From Gammaproteobacteria bacterium (GTDB lineage: Bacteria; Pseudomonadota; Gammaproteobacteria; Arenicellales; JAJDZL01), in the NCBI GenBank assembly GCA_022823625.1, contig JAJEHQ010000015.1, positions 1 through 64,000 of the forward strand: DNA of 64,000 nt, read 5' to 3'. Below, in pieces: positions 56,938 to 64,000 of this stretch. Both the position numbers and the translations under genes were made by a program. The notes beneath the pieces were generated by a model, which saw only the letters and a program-made list of their open reading frames with translations, did no database searches and had not been told where the DNA came from. Each line of letters begins with the position of its first letter. Position 1 is the stretch's first letter.

Positions 56938-57678
56938 ATGGGAAGATTGGCGAACAAAACCGTATTTATGACAGCTGCGGGAATGGGTATCGGCCGTGCG
57001 AGTGCAATCGCGATGGCAAACGAAGGCGCGCGCGTGTATGCAGCAGATATTCATCGACCTTCACTGGATAGTCTGGCAGAAGAAAGCAGCAAAATAAGTA
57101 CCATTGAACTGGATGTTACCGACTCTAAGGCAATTTCAGAACTACCTAAGATCGTTCCGGTTCCTGATGTCTTGTTCAATTGCGCCGGTTACGTCCACGA
57201 CGGAACGATTATGGATGCCGATGACGAAGTATGGGACCTGTCTATCGCGATCAACGTGCGAAGTCATGCCCGAGTGATCGAGACATTTTTACCTCAGATG
57301 ATTGAAAATGGCGGCGGCTCGATCATCAATATGGCTAGTGTAGCGTCCGCAATTACAGGAGCAGCAAACCGTGCTGTCTACAGTGCGACCAAAGGCGCTG
57401 TGATGGGACTGACTAAGGCAATAGCACGAGATCATGTCAAACAGGGCATTCGATGCAATGCAGTTTGTCCAGGCACCGTGTTAACTCCATCGCTGAAAGG
57501 ACGCTTACGAGCCAGAGGAGACTATGACAAAGCTTACGAAGAGGTGTTGAAACGCCAGCCTACCGGTAAGATGGCCCATCCGGAAGATATTGCCCCAATC
57601 ATTGTTTACCTTGCGTCGGATGAGTCAAAGGTGGCAACCGGGCAATTTTTCGTTGTGGACGGCGGCTGGACCATTTGA
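56938..57678 (+). CDS. SDR oxidoreductase, DHRS6/BDH2-like
   Basis: A 246-residue short-chain dehydrogenase. NAD-binding TAAGMGIGRASAIAMA, acidic ADIH for NAD preference, NCAGYVHDG, catalytic Ser-Tyr-Lys with YSATKGAVMGLTKAIA, and CPGTVLTPSL. Whole-length resemblance to human DHRS6/BDH2 (MGRL..K....TAA..GIG; QGIRCN.VCPGTV.TPSL) is strong. DHRS6 has been described as a 3-hydroxybutyrate dehydrogenase and as a 4-oxo-L-proline reductase. Next to a hydroxyproline-family enzyme, an oxoproline or hydroxyproline substrate is plausible. Confidence 0.8.
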   Translation: MGRLANKTVFMTAAGMGIGRASAIAMANEGARVYAADIHRPSLDSLAEESSKISTIELDVTDSKAISELPKIVPVPDVLFNCAGYVHDGTIMDADDEVWDLSIAINVRSHARVIETFLPQMIENGGGSIINMASVASAITGAANRAVYSATKGAVMGLTKAIARDHVKQGIRCNAVCPGTVLTPSLKGRLRARGDYDKAYEEVLKRQPTGKMAHPEDIAPIIVYLASDESKVATGQFFVVDGGWTI

Positions 57679-57687
57679 TTTTGTACC

Positions 57688-58575
57688 ATGGAAAATATTG
57701 CATTCTTTGGCCTTGGAGCAATGGGCGAGGGGGTTGCCGCGAACCTGCTCCGAGCAGGTTATACAGTCAACATTACTGTACATCGAAGTCGCGAGGCGGC
57801 TGATCGACTAATCGCACTTGGCGCAACGCTTCACCAATCGAAATCTGAAGCAGCCAAGGCCGGTGATATTGTCATCTTTTGCCTTCCAAATTCCAATGTC
57901 GTCGAAGCGACGATAAATGAAATCTGGAACGAGTTGGAAGAACGCTGCCTAGTTGTTGATACAGGAACATCATCGGTACGTCAATCATTTCAGTTGGCTG
58001 AAAGACTTTGTTCGAGAGGAATTCAGTTTGTTGAAGCACCGCTAGCTGGTGGTAAAGTCCAGGCTGCCGCTGGCGAACTGGGAGCATTTGTCGGTTGCAG
58101 CAACCAGACATTTGAGCGAGTCGAACCGCTGCTGAAGAAATTTTGCAAATCAGTACAGTATTTTGGTCCAGTCGGATCCGGTAGCAGTGCAAAATTGATC
58201 AGCAACTACCTCGTCCTCGGTATGGTTCGTCTCATAATTGAGACCTTCCATGCTGCAGATTCGCTGGAAGTTGATTGGGCCAAATTCTACGAAATCATCC
58301 GCCAGGGATCTTCAAACTCTATGGCGCTACAGCGAATAGTCGGCAGCATCCTGGAAGACGATGACTACGGTGGCTATGTATTTACAGTGAGAAACGCGCT
58401 CAAGGACTCTCGCTATATTGCCGAACTTGGTGAATCAATTTCTCAGGCTGTTCTGAGCGACACTGCGTTGAAACTCTTTGCCGAGGCCAACGAACTTGGA
58501 TTTGGAGACTTGCAGGTATCAGAACTTCTGCAGCGCGAGGTTCGTCTGCAACTGAGCGAACTGAGCAGCGAATAA
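57688..58575 (+). CDS. 3-hydroxyisobutyrate dehydrogenase-family NAD(P) enzyme
   Basis: A 295-residue beta-hydroxyacid dehydrogenase. N-terminal Rossmann FFGLGAMGEGVAANLLRAGY, VVDTGTSS, FVEAPLAGGKVQAAAGELGA, and the catalytic-Lys block GSGSSAKLISNYLV. C-terminal helical domain complete. Family members oxidise 3-hydroxyisobutyrate, tartronate semialdehyde and similar. Nine bases after the SDR gene, so co-transcribed. Substrate not evident. Confidence 0.82.
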   Translation: MENIAFFGLGAMGEGVAANLLRAGYTVNITVHRSREAADRLIALGATLHQSKSEAAKAGDIVIFCLPNSNVVEATINEIWNELEERCLVVDTGTSSVRQSFQLAERLCSRGIQFVEAPLAGGKVQAAAGELGAFVGCSNQTFERVEPLLKKFCKSVQYFGPVGSGSSAKLISNYLVLGMVRLIIETFHAADSLEVDWAKFYEIIRQGSSNSMALQRIVGSILEDDDYGGYVFTVRNALKDSRYIAELGESISQAVLSDTALKLFAEANELGFGDLQVSELLQREVRLQLSELSSE

Positions 58576-58607
58576 GATTCGCCCTGTTAAATTCAGACAA
58601 TGACTGC

Positions 58608-60149
58608 TTAGTGTAGCCGTTCGCGTTTAGGTAACGTAGTCTGCCTGGGTGGCTCGCAGCCGGTGTCGCAACATTGACCCGGTTGTGGCGTTATGCCCGG
58701 AGAATCTTTATGCAATCCCCTTTCGATCAATCGTTCGACCAGATCAGTCTTATCGCCGATTGGATAATTTCGAAATATTTCTTTCTTCAGTGCCTCGGGG
58801 GAGCCACCGCCGTGTACACTGATGACTGAGTACCAGGCACCTGAATGAGAGGCGGTTAAGTCCTCTATTAATCGGGCAACGGCTGCGCGCCGGTGAGGCG
58901 GCATGTCCGCGCTGGCTGACATCAGTGTATCTAGCTTGTCCATGGTGTCCGGATTGTGGTCCTCTTCGGGATGCGGAAGCGCAACAATCAGTCCGCCCGA
59001 GACTGAATTGGCAATCCGGTGCATGTCATAGATGGAGTGTGCCAATAGCAGTTTGCCAAGATTCGAATACACTGCGTCCGGTTCGTAATTTCCGGCATCG
59101 GTGGTTTTGCCATACACCGAAGCAGAAACGCCACATGCATAAAAGCTCTCAACTGTCTTGATCAGCTCTACCATCGCCTCACGTAAGTGGGGCTCAGCCT
59201 CCATATCAAGCCCGTTGGTTTCGATCATCATTGCGGATGCACCGATCAGCAAATCTCCAAAGCCGGCACGTGCTCCAATACATGTGTGCCGGTGGTGGTT
59301 CGCATAAGTTTTAGTGAGGTGCTCCGAGTGTTCCCACTCACCACACATATAAACTCGATCGTAGGGAACAAAGACATTCTCAAAAACGCAGACTCCCGTC
59401 GATTGACCGAAACGACTGGAAAATTGAGCGGCAGCATCTCCGGGTCTTCCCGCTGGGCGCGCAATGATGGTCAAACCCTGCGCATCAATGGGCACTTGGC
59501 AGGCTACTGCAAAGTCCTTATCTTCCCGTTGCATGTTGCGGCCCGGCAGTACGAACAGTTCGTGCACATAGGGTGCCGCAGTAACGATCGCCTTGACTCC
59601 TGATATTTCTATGCCGTCAGGCCGGCGTGCAACAATTCGCACGTGACTGTCAGGTTTAGGCTGTTCGTTTGGTCTGAGAGAACGGTCTCCCTTGGCATCC
59701 GTCATGGCGATTCCGACGGTGAGATCATTGTCCTGAATTCGGTGCATTTGTTCGATGAGCCGCGAACTGTATTCCGTATTGTGTGTGGAGTCAATTTGAT
59801 AGGTTGACTGATACAGTGCATTAAGGCCGTCCATGGTCAGGTAGCGCATTGCACACCCGGTCAACTGGCAAAGTGCGCGGACATATTCCAGCTTTGACAG
59901 CAGGTCCTCCGTATCTCGATTGATGTGGACAAAGCGGTTCACCGTGCGGCCCGATGTGTGCTGTTCAGCCAGTGCATACTCGCGGTGTTCTGTAAGTCTG
60001 GCAAAGTCATAGGTCATGCCGATGGCATTGACACCTGGAGCCAGTTGAGGATGATCAGCGACAGACTCGACACGGTCACCGCGCACGTAGACTGTCGGGT
60101 TGTATTCTCGAAGTGATTCGCAGTAGTCTTGAGATGTCATCAAATTCAT
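58608..60149 (-). CDS. HpaB-family (4-hydroxyphenylacetate 3-hydroxylase-like) protein
   Basis: A 513-residue FAD-linked enzyme of the HpaB superfamily, which includes flavin-dependent phenol hydroxylases and 4-hydroxybutyryl-CoA dehydratase. Seen: MTSQDYCESLREYNPTVYVRG, the N-terminal cap, and NHHRHTCIGARAGFGDLL centrally. The iron-sulfur ligand pattern of the dehydratase is not evident, so a monooxygenase is more likely. It ends in an unusual Cys-rich tail (PGQCCDTGCEPPR). The ATG at 60149 has AAGGAAGG seven bases upstream and overlaps ccoS by 4 nt, coupling it to oxidase maturation genes. Confidence 0.78.
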   Translation of the reverse strand: MNLMTSQDYCESLREYNPTVYVRGDRVESVADHPQLAPGVNAIGMTYDFARLTEHREYALAEQHTSGRTVNRFVHINRDTEDLLSKLEYVRALCQLTGCAMRYLTMDGLNALYQSTYQIDSTHNTEYSSRLIEQMHRIQDNDLTVGIAMTDAKGDRSLRPNEQPKPDSHVRIVARRPDGIEISGVKAIVTAAPYVHELFVLPGRNMQREDKDFAVACQVPIDAQGLTIIARPAGRPGDAAAQFSSRFGQSTGVCVFENVFVPYDRVYMCGEWEHSEHLTKTYANHHRHTCIGARAGFGDLLIGASAMMIETNGLDMEAEPHLREAMVELIKTVESFYACGVSASVYGKTTDAGNYEPDAVYSNLGKLLLAHSIYDMHRIANSVSGGLIVALPHPEEDHNPDTMDKLDTLMSASADMPPHRRAAVARLIEDLTASHSGAWYSVISVHGGGSPEALKKEIFRNYPIGDKTDLVERLIERGLHKDSPGITPQPGQCCDTGCEPPRQTTLPKRERLH

Positions 60150-60322
60150 GAATCGACCTTCCTTGAAACGGCTGACTCGACCTGATCGTCATCCATCAGA
60201 ACCCGCATCGGTTCGCGGTCTAGATCTTCGTATTGACCGCTCTTGACTGACCAGAGAAAGAATGCGGCGATTACAATCGACACGATGATCGTTAGTGGAA
60301 GCAGCAGGTACAGGATTTCCAT
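60146..60322 (-). CDS. ccoS: cbb3 oxidase maturation protein CcoS
   Basis: 58 residues, missed by the ORF track. One N-terminal helix (MEILYLLLPLTIIVSIVIAA), then FFLWSVKSGQYEDLDREP, the CcoS signature, and a short acidic tail. Needed for cofactor insertion into cbb3 cytochrome oxidase. Seven bases after ccoI; its stop overlaps the HpaB-family start. Confidence 0.92.
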   Translation of the reverse strand: MEILYLLLPLTIIVSIVIAAFFLWSVKSGQYEDLDREPMRVLMDDDQVESAVSRKVDS

Positions 60323-60329
60323 TGCTTAA

Positions 60330-62768
60330 TCAAGTGTTACCGTGTTCATACGCAGTAATCCTGAGTGAATTGCCAACAACCAGGATCGAACTGACTGACA
60401 TTCCGATCGCCGCGGCAAGTGGCGGAACAAATCCCGCAGCCGCCAGTGATATACCAATTAAATTGTACGCGATTGCCCAAACCGTGTTGTTGCGCATCAC
60501 TTTGACAGTAAATTCAGCGAGGTTTCGTGCGGTCACCAACAAATCCAGTCGGTCGTCAAGCAATAGCACATCAGCATTCGCTTTTGCAATATGTTGCGCG
60601 CGCGCCGGCGCGATCGAAACATTGGCAATTGCCAGAGTCGGCGTATCATTGATTCCATCACCGACCATCGCGACAGACTCTCCAAGTTTCTGATGACTGC
60701 GTATGATGCCCAGTTTACCCTTCGGCGAACAGCCCCAGTGAACCTCAGCAATGTTTAACTCTTCAGCAACTCGTTCCGCCTCGGACTGTCGGTCTCCAGT
60801 TACCAGTGCAAGTCTGGCTGGAAAGTCTTTTATTCGACCGATCAGACGAAATGCATCATCCCTTAAGGGGTTGTCAAAATGAAATTTGGCCACGACACCG
60901 GTGTCATCGCTCAAATAGGCGATCAAGCCAACCTGATCCATTGGTTCTGAAATTTTGTCAATGGCGCCTGGAAGCTTTGAATCGATGTACGATCGCGAAC
61001 CCAGGTAATATCGTTTTTCATTGACGTATCCAGCAATGCCACCACCATGCTCAACTTCCACCTCAGTTACTTCTGATTCATCACTCTCGAGGCTGTCAGT
61101 CAAAGCGCGGCAGATCGGGTGGTCAGAAAAAGAAGAAAGCGACGCGGCTAAATCGTGTGCTTCAGACTGACTCAATTGACCAAAAATTTCGGTCCTTGTC
61201 AGGTGTGCCTGGCTTTGGGTCAGCGTTCCGGTTTTGTCAAACAAAAAGGTATTGACTTTGGCGAGGGCTTGCACCGCATCAGGGTGAGCGATCAGAATAT
61301 TGCGCTTTGCAGCTGAATTGACCGCTGCGGTCAGGGCTGTTGGTACAGCAAGCGCCAGAGCACAGGGACACGCTACGACCAGTACTGCAATCGGATAAGA
61401 GAGCCAGTTGGTGTTGCCGGACCAGTACCAAAACACACCAATGCATAATGCGATCATCACCACGGTTACTGAAAAATATCCGGCAATTTGATCCGTCAGT
61501 CGTGTGTTGGAAGGTTTTTCTGACATTGAATCTTCCAGTAGCTTGACGATTGAGGCAAGTGCCGATTCTGCGCTAGGCCGAGTCACTCGAACCACAACAG
61601 CATTGCTGACGTTAATTGATCCGCCAAAAACTGAATCTCCGATGGTTCGATGTACAACGTTTGACTCACCTGTCAGAAGTGCTTCATCAACATCTGTTGA
61701 ACCCGATACGATTTCGCCATCGGCAGGAATTGCCTCTCCAGGTTTGATCAATACAAAGTCGTCAACCGCGAGACGCAGTGCTGGAACCACAACAGTGGAA
61801 TGGACCTGGCCCGGGTCGACGAGACGATTGGCATGGTTTGGCGTAGAGGCGCTCAAACTGGTGATTCGGTCTGTCATACGACGATAAGCGCCCTTCTCCA
61901 GAAATCTGGCAATTAACTGGATGAATACAAACATCGCAATGCTGTCGTAGTAAATTTCTCCAGACCCAGTGAGTGTCGCTGTAAGACTCGCGAAGAACGC
62001 GATGATGAGTCCCAATGCGATGGGAACGTCCATCGTTGCTGTTCGCTGTTTCAGGTCGCGCCAGGCACCAGCGAATATCGGTGTAGCAGAATAAAACAGC
62101 ACGGGCAGCACAAACAACAGACTGAGGCGGCGAAACAGTTCCTCATATTCAAATTGAATGGACGTCCACGCACTTGAGTAGAGTGCAACCGCGATGACCA
62201 TAATCTGCATTCCAAAAACGCCGGCAACACCCATGCGTTTGAGAAGATCTTGGTGCTGAGCATTAACAATTTCCGAAATAGCGGTGCTGCTGTATGGCAC
62301 AAGTCCATAGCCAAGGCTCTGAGTGCGGCTGACTATTTCTGAAAGGGAAATCTCACTTGAGCGCCACGAAACCTTTAGTTTTTGAGTTCGATAATTGAGT
62401 TTTACATCGACTACACCAGGCTGAGAGACCAGGTGGCTTTCAATAAGCCAAACACAGGTTGGGCAATGAATGTTGTGAACGATAAAAGCCGTTGTACTTT
62501 GTTCACCGTCAGAATCGACATATTGCTGATGAATGGCTTCATCATCAAGAATTTCAGAAAAAGTCTGTGGCAGAGTTTCATTCGATTCATCGACTGGGGG
62601 CGGCAGAGCCGTACGCTTTTTGTAATAAGCTTCAAGCCCACTCTCGTGAACAATTGCGGCAACCGTTGCGCAGCCTTCACAACACATCGGGTGACTGACG
62701 CCGTCTATTTCACGAACAACCTTGCGGCCTGATCGAATGACGCTGCCGCAGTGATAACAGTCAGTCAT
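60330..62768 (-). CDS. ccoI: Copper-transporting P-type ATPase CcoI
   Basis: Moves copper across the inner membrane for cbb3 oxidase assembly. 812 residues: N-terminal Cys-rich region (CYHCG; MCCEGCATV), an HMA domain with HCPTCVWLIE at about 100, eight helices with the CPC motif (VVACPCALALAVPTAL), phosphorylation motif DKTGTLT, and GDGINDTPTLA. Followed by ccoS; no ccoG or ccoH nearby. Divergent from the Yip1-family gene and ccoN. Confidence 0.92.
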   Translation of the reverse strand: MTDCYHCGSVIRSGRKVVREIDGVSHPMCCEGCATVAAIVHESGLEAYYKKRTALPPPVDESNETLPQTFSEILDDEAIHQQYVDSDGEQSTTAFIVHNIHCPTCVWLIESHLVSQPGVVDVKLNYRTQKLKVSWRSSEISLSEIVSRTQSLGYGLVPYSSTAISEIVNAQHQDLLKRMGVAGVFGMQIMVIAVALYSSAWTSIQFEYEELFRRLSLLFVLPVLFYSATPIFAGAWRDLKQRTATMDVPIALGLIIAFFASLTATLTGSGEIYYDSIAMFVFIQLIARFLEKGAYRRMTDRITSLSASTPNHANRLVDPGQVHSTVVVPALRLAVDDFVLIKPGEAIPADGEIVSGSTDVDEALLTGESNVVHRTIGDSVFGGSINVSNAVVVRVTRPSAESALASIVKLLEDSMSEKPSNTRLTDQIAGYFSVTVVMIALCIGVFWYWSGNTNWLSYPIAVLVVACPCALALAVPTALTAAVNSAAKRNILIAHPDAVQALAKVNTFLFDKTGTLTQSQAHLTRTEIFGQLSQSEAHDLAASLSSFSDHPICRALTDSLESDESEVTEVEVEHGGGIAGYVNEKRYYLGSRSYIDSKLPGAIDKISEPMDQVGLIAYLSDDTGVVAKFHFDNPLRDDAFRLIGRIKDFPARLALVTGDRQSEAERVAEELNIAEVHWGCSPKGKLGIIRSHQKLGESVAMVGDGINDTPTLAIANVSIAPARAQHIAKANADVLLLDDRLDLLVTARNLAEFTVKVMRNNTVWAIAYNLIGISLAAAGFVPPLAAAIGMSVSSILVVGNSLRITAYEHGNT

Positions 62769-62915
62769 ATTATTTCAAGAGGTTTAATGCACATTCGAAA
62801 GCGTGGCGCACGAGAGCTTAATTCAATTATGTTGCACTGCAATATAGTTCATTGCGACAAATGAAAGCTTGTATCATATGAGCAGAAGTTCATATTACGA
62901 AATTGCTATAGCCCA

Positions 62916-63524
62916 ATGTCGGTGAGTCGAAGTATAGGACTGCTGATTAACCCACAAAAAACGTGGCACAAAATCAAAGAAGATGGCCGGGGAACAGTCG
63001 CTGTTCTGCTTGGACACACGGCAATTCTTGGACTTATCCCACCTGTCTGCGCTTATTTTGGAACGACTCGAGTCGGCTGGACGATCGGTTATGCCGACCC
63101 TGTCCGGTTGACAGAAAGTAGCGCTTTACCCATCTCTGTCATTTACTATCTGGTCATTCTTTTCAGCATTTATGTGCTCGGAAGAATGATTCACTGGATG
63201 AATATCACTTACGGGACCAATTGTTCAGTCAGTCGATGCGTGAACTTGGCGGCATACCCGGCGACACCACTGTTGCTTGTAGGGGTGGTTCAGTTATACC
63301 CCGCGTTGTGGTTGAATTATCTGATTGGTTTGCCAGCACTGGCATATTCAATATACCTGCTGTATTCCGGTACGGAAATTATGATGGAATTGCCCCGCGA
63401 GCGCGCCTTTCTGATGGCTAGTGCGATTCTTGCGGTTTGTCTGGTGGCATTGGTCGGTGTACTGGCCGCCACAGTAACGCTTTGGGGACTTGGAATCGGT
63501 CCTGGATTTATGATTTATTGGTAA
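62916..63524 (+). CDS. Yip1-family multipass membrane protein
   Basis: A 202-residue inner-membrane protein with five or six hydrophobic helices, resembling the Yip1-domain family of bacterial membrane proteins (LINPQKTWHKIKEDGRG at the start is typical: 'P...W..I..E'). Function unknown. It is six bases before ccoN and so in one operon with the cbb3 oxidase, which suggests a role linked to that complex. Confidence 0.65.
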   Translation: MSVSRSIGLLINPQKTWHKIKEDGRGTVAVLLGHTAILGLIPPVCAYFGTTRVGWTIGYADPVRLTESSALPISVIYYLVILFSIYVLGRMIHWMNITYGTNCSVSRCVNLAAYPATPLLLVGVVQLYPALWLNYLIGLPALAYSIYLLYSGTEIMMELPRERAFLMASAILAVCLVALVGVLAATVTLWGLGIGPGFMIYW

Positions 63525-63530
63525 CACTTG

Positions 63531-64000
63531 ATGGCCGCTGATCAATCAAACTATAACTACAAAGTTGTTCGACAGTTTGCAATTATGACTGTCGTCTGGG
63601 GCATCGTTGGCATGCTGGTCGGAGTGGTTATCGCTGCGCAACTGGTTTGGCCGGCACTCAATTTAGATATTCCCTGGCTGACCTACGGTCGATTGCGACC
63701 GCTGCACACAAACGCGGTGATTTTTGCTTTTGGTGGCTGTGCGCTGTTTGCCACTTCCTACTATGTTGTTCAACGCACCTGCCACGTTCGCCTGGTCAGC
63801 GATGGCTTGGCGGCTTTTACCTTCTGGGGCTGGCAGGCAGTTATAGTGCTGGCGGCAATCACACTTCCGCTTGGCATTACCACCACCAAAGAGTACGCTG
63901 AACTGGAATGGCCAATCGATATTCTGATCACAGTTGTTTGGGTGGTGTATGCAATCGTATTTTTCGGCACGATCATGCGCCGCAAAATTCAACACATTTA
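63531..64000 (+). CDS. ccoN: cbb3-type cytochrome c oxidase subunit I CcoN (cut by window edge)
   Basis: The first 156 residues of CcoN, continuing off the right edge. [20 protein letters not shown], then [36 protein letters not shown] with the low-spin haem His in HTNA, and the [20 protein letters not shown] block are characteristic. It is the catalytic subunit of the high-affinity oxidase. ccoI-ccoS lie on the other strand. Confidence 0.94.
   Translation, partial: MAADQSNYNYKVVRQFAIMTVVWGIVGMLVGVVIAAQLVWPALNLDIPWLTYGRLRPLHTNAVIFAFGGCALFATSYYVVQRTCHVRLVSDGLAAFTFWGWQAVIVLAAITLPLGITTTKEYAELEWPIDILITVVWVVYAIVFFGTIMRRKIQHI

Overview
The window comes from a gammaproteobacterial chromosome, probably a marine heterotroph. 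The case rests on a murA-his-tat block, paired lolB-ispE and prfA-prmC clusters, a tesA/ybbA-ybbP divergent unit, a BamC-type lipoprotein, cbb3 oxidase maturation genes, and remnants or genes of compatible-solute and amino-acid uptake. Gene density is high and base composition is close to 50 % GC by eye. I cannot place it below class level. The window holds the replication-origin region: gyrB, dnaN and dnaA run leftwards, while rpmH, rnpA, yidD, yidC, mnmE, mnmG, rsmG, parA and parB run rightwards. The strand switch is at about 22.75-23.04 kb.

Layout. 0-8.2 kb: C-terminal scrap of a probable ZIP transporter, an AGCS symporter, thrC plus an M23 peptidase, a VUT/YhhQ transporter, then a leftward TPR lipoprotein-lolB-ispE operon. 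8.4-17.2 kb: prfA-prmC, xthA, an elongator tRNA-Met, benE, an AruH-like aminotransferase, two acyl-CoA dehydrogenases and apaG. 17.2-23 kb: gyrB, dnaN and dnaA, with no recF between dnaN and gyrB, and a DnaA-box cluster between dnaN and dnaA. 23-35.4 kb: the rpmH to parB block, interrupted between mnmE and mnmG by a two-gene ion-channel-like module; a parS-like palindrome lies inside mnmG. 35.4-42 kb: bamC, a small lipoprotein, tesA, a decayed BCCT transporter and ybbA-ybbP. 42.2-53.9 kb: mlaD, mlaB, ibaG, grxD, murA, the complete set hisG-D-C-B-H-A-F-I-E, then tatABC. 54.4-64 kb: a Bcr/CflA exporter, a hydroxyproline-type metabolic cluster (proline racemase superfamily, DHRS6-like SDR, HIBADH-family dehydrogenase), an HpaB-family protein coupled to ccoS-ccoI, and divergently a Yip1-family protein and ccoN, which runs off the window.

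Most of the window is housekeeping. The best candidate for an undescribed system is the pair at 26.8-30.7 kb: a four-helix MotA/TolQ/ExbB-like protein followed by a 966-residue protein. The second protein has one ExbD/MotB-like transmembrane helix with a membrane-edge Asp, about 800 residues of coiled coil with 81-residue tandem repeats, and a C-terminal domain that reads like the TolR/ExbD periplasmic domain. It sits inside the origin-proximal mnmE-mnmG block, where I know of no such module.

Other points worth attention are a changed DNA-recognition signature in DnaA (HHGTI where DHTTV is usual), the candidate origin with closely spaced degenerate DnaA boxes, a partial mla operon without mlaF, mlaE or mlaC, a catalytic-Cys-to-Ser proline racemase homologue next to a DHRS6-like reductase, and the HpaB-family gene overlapping ccoS. 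Functional calls rest on recognised motifs and remembered family sequences, not on database searches.
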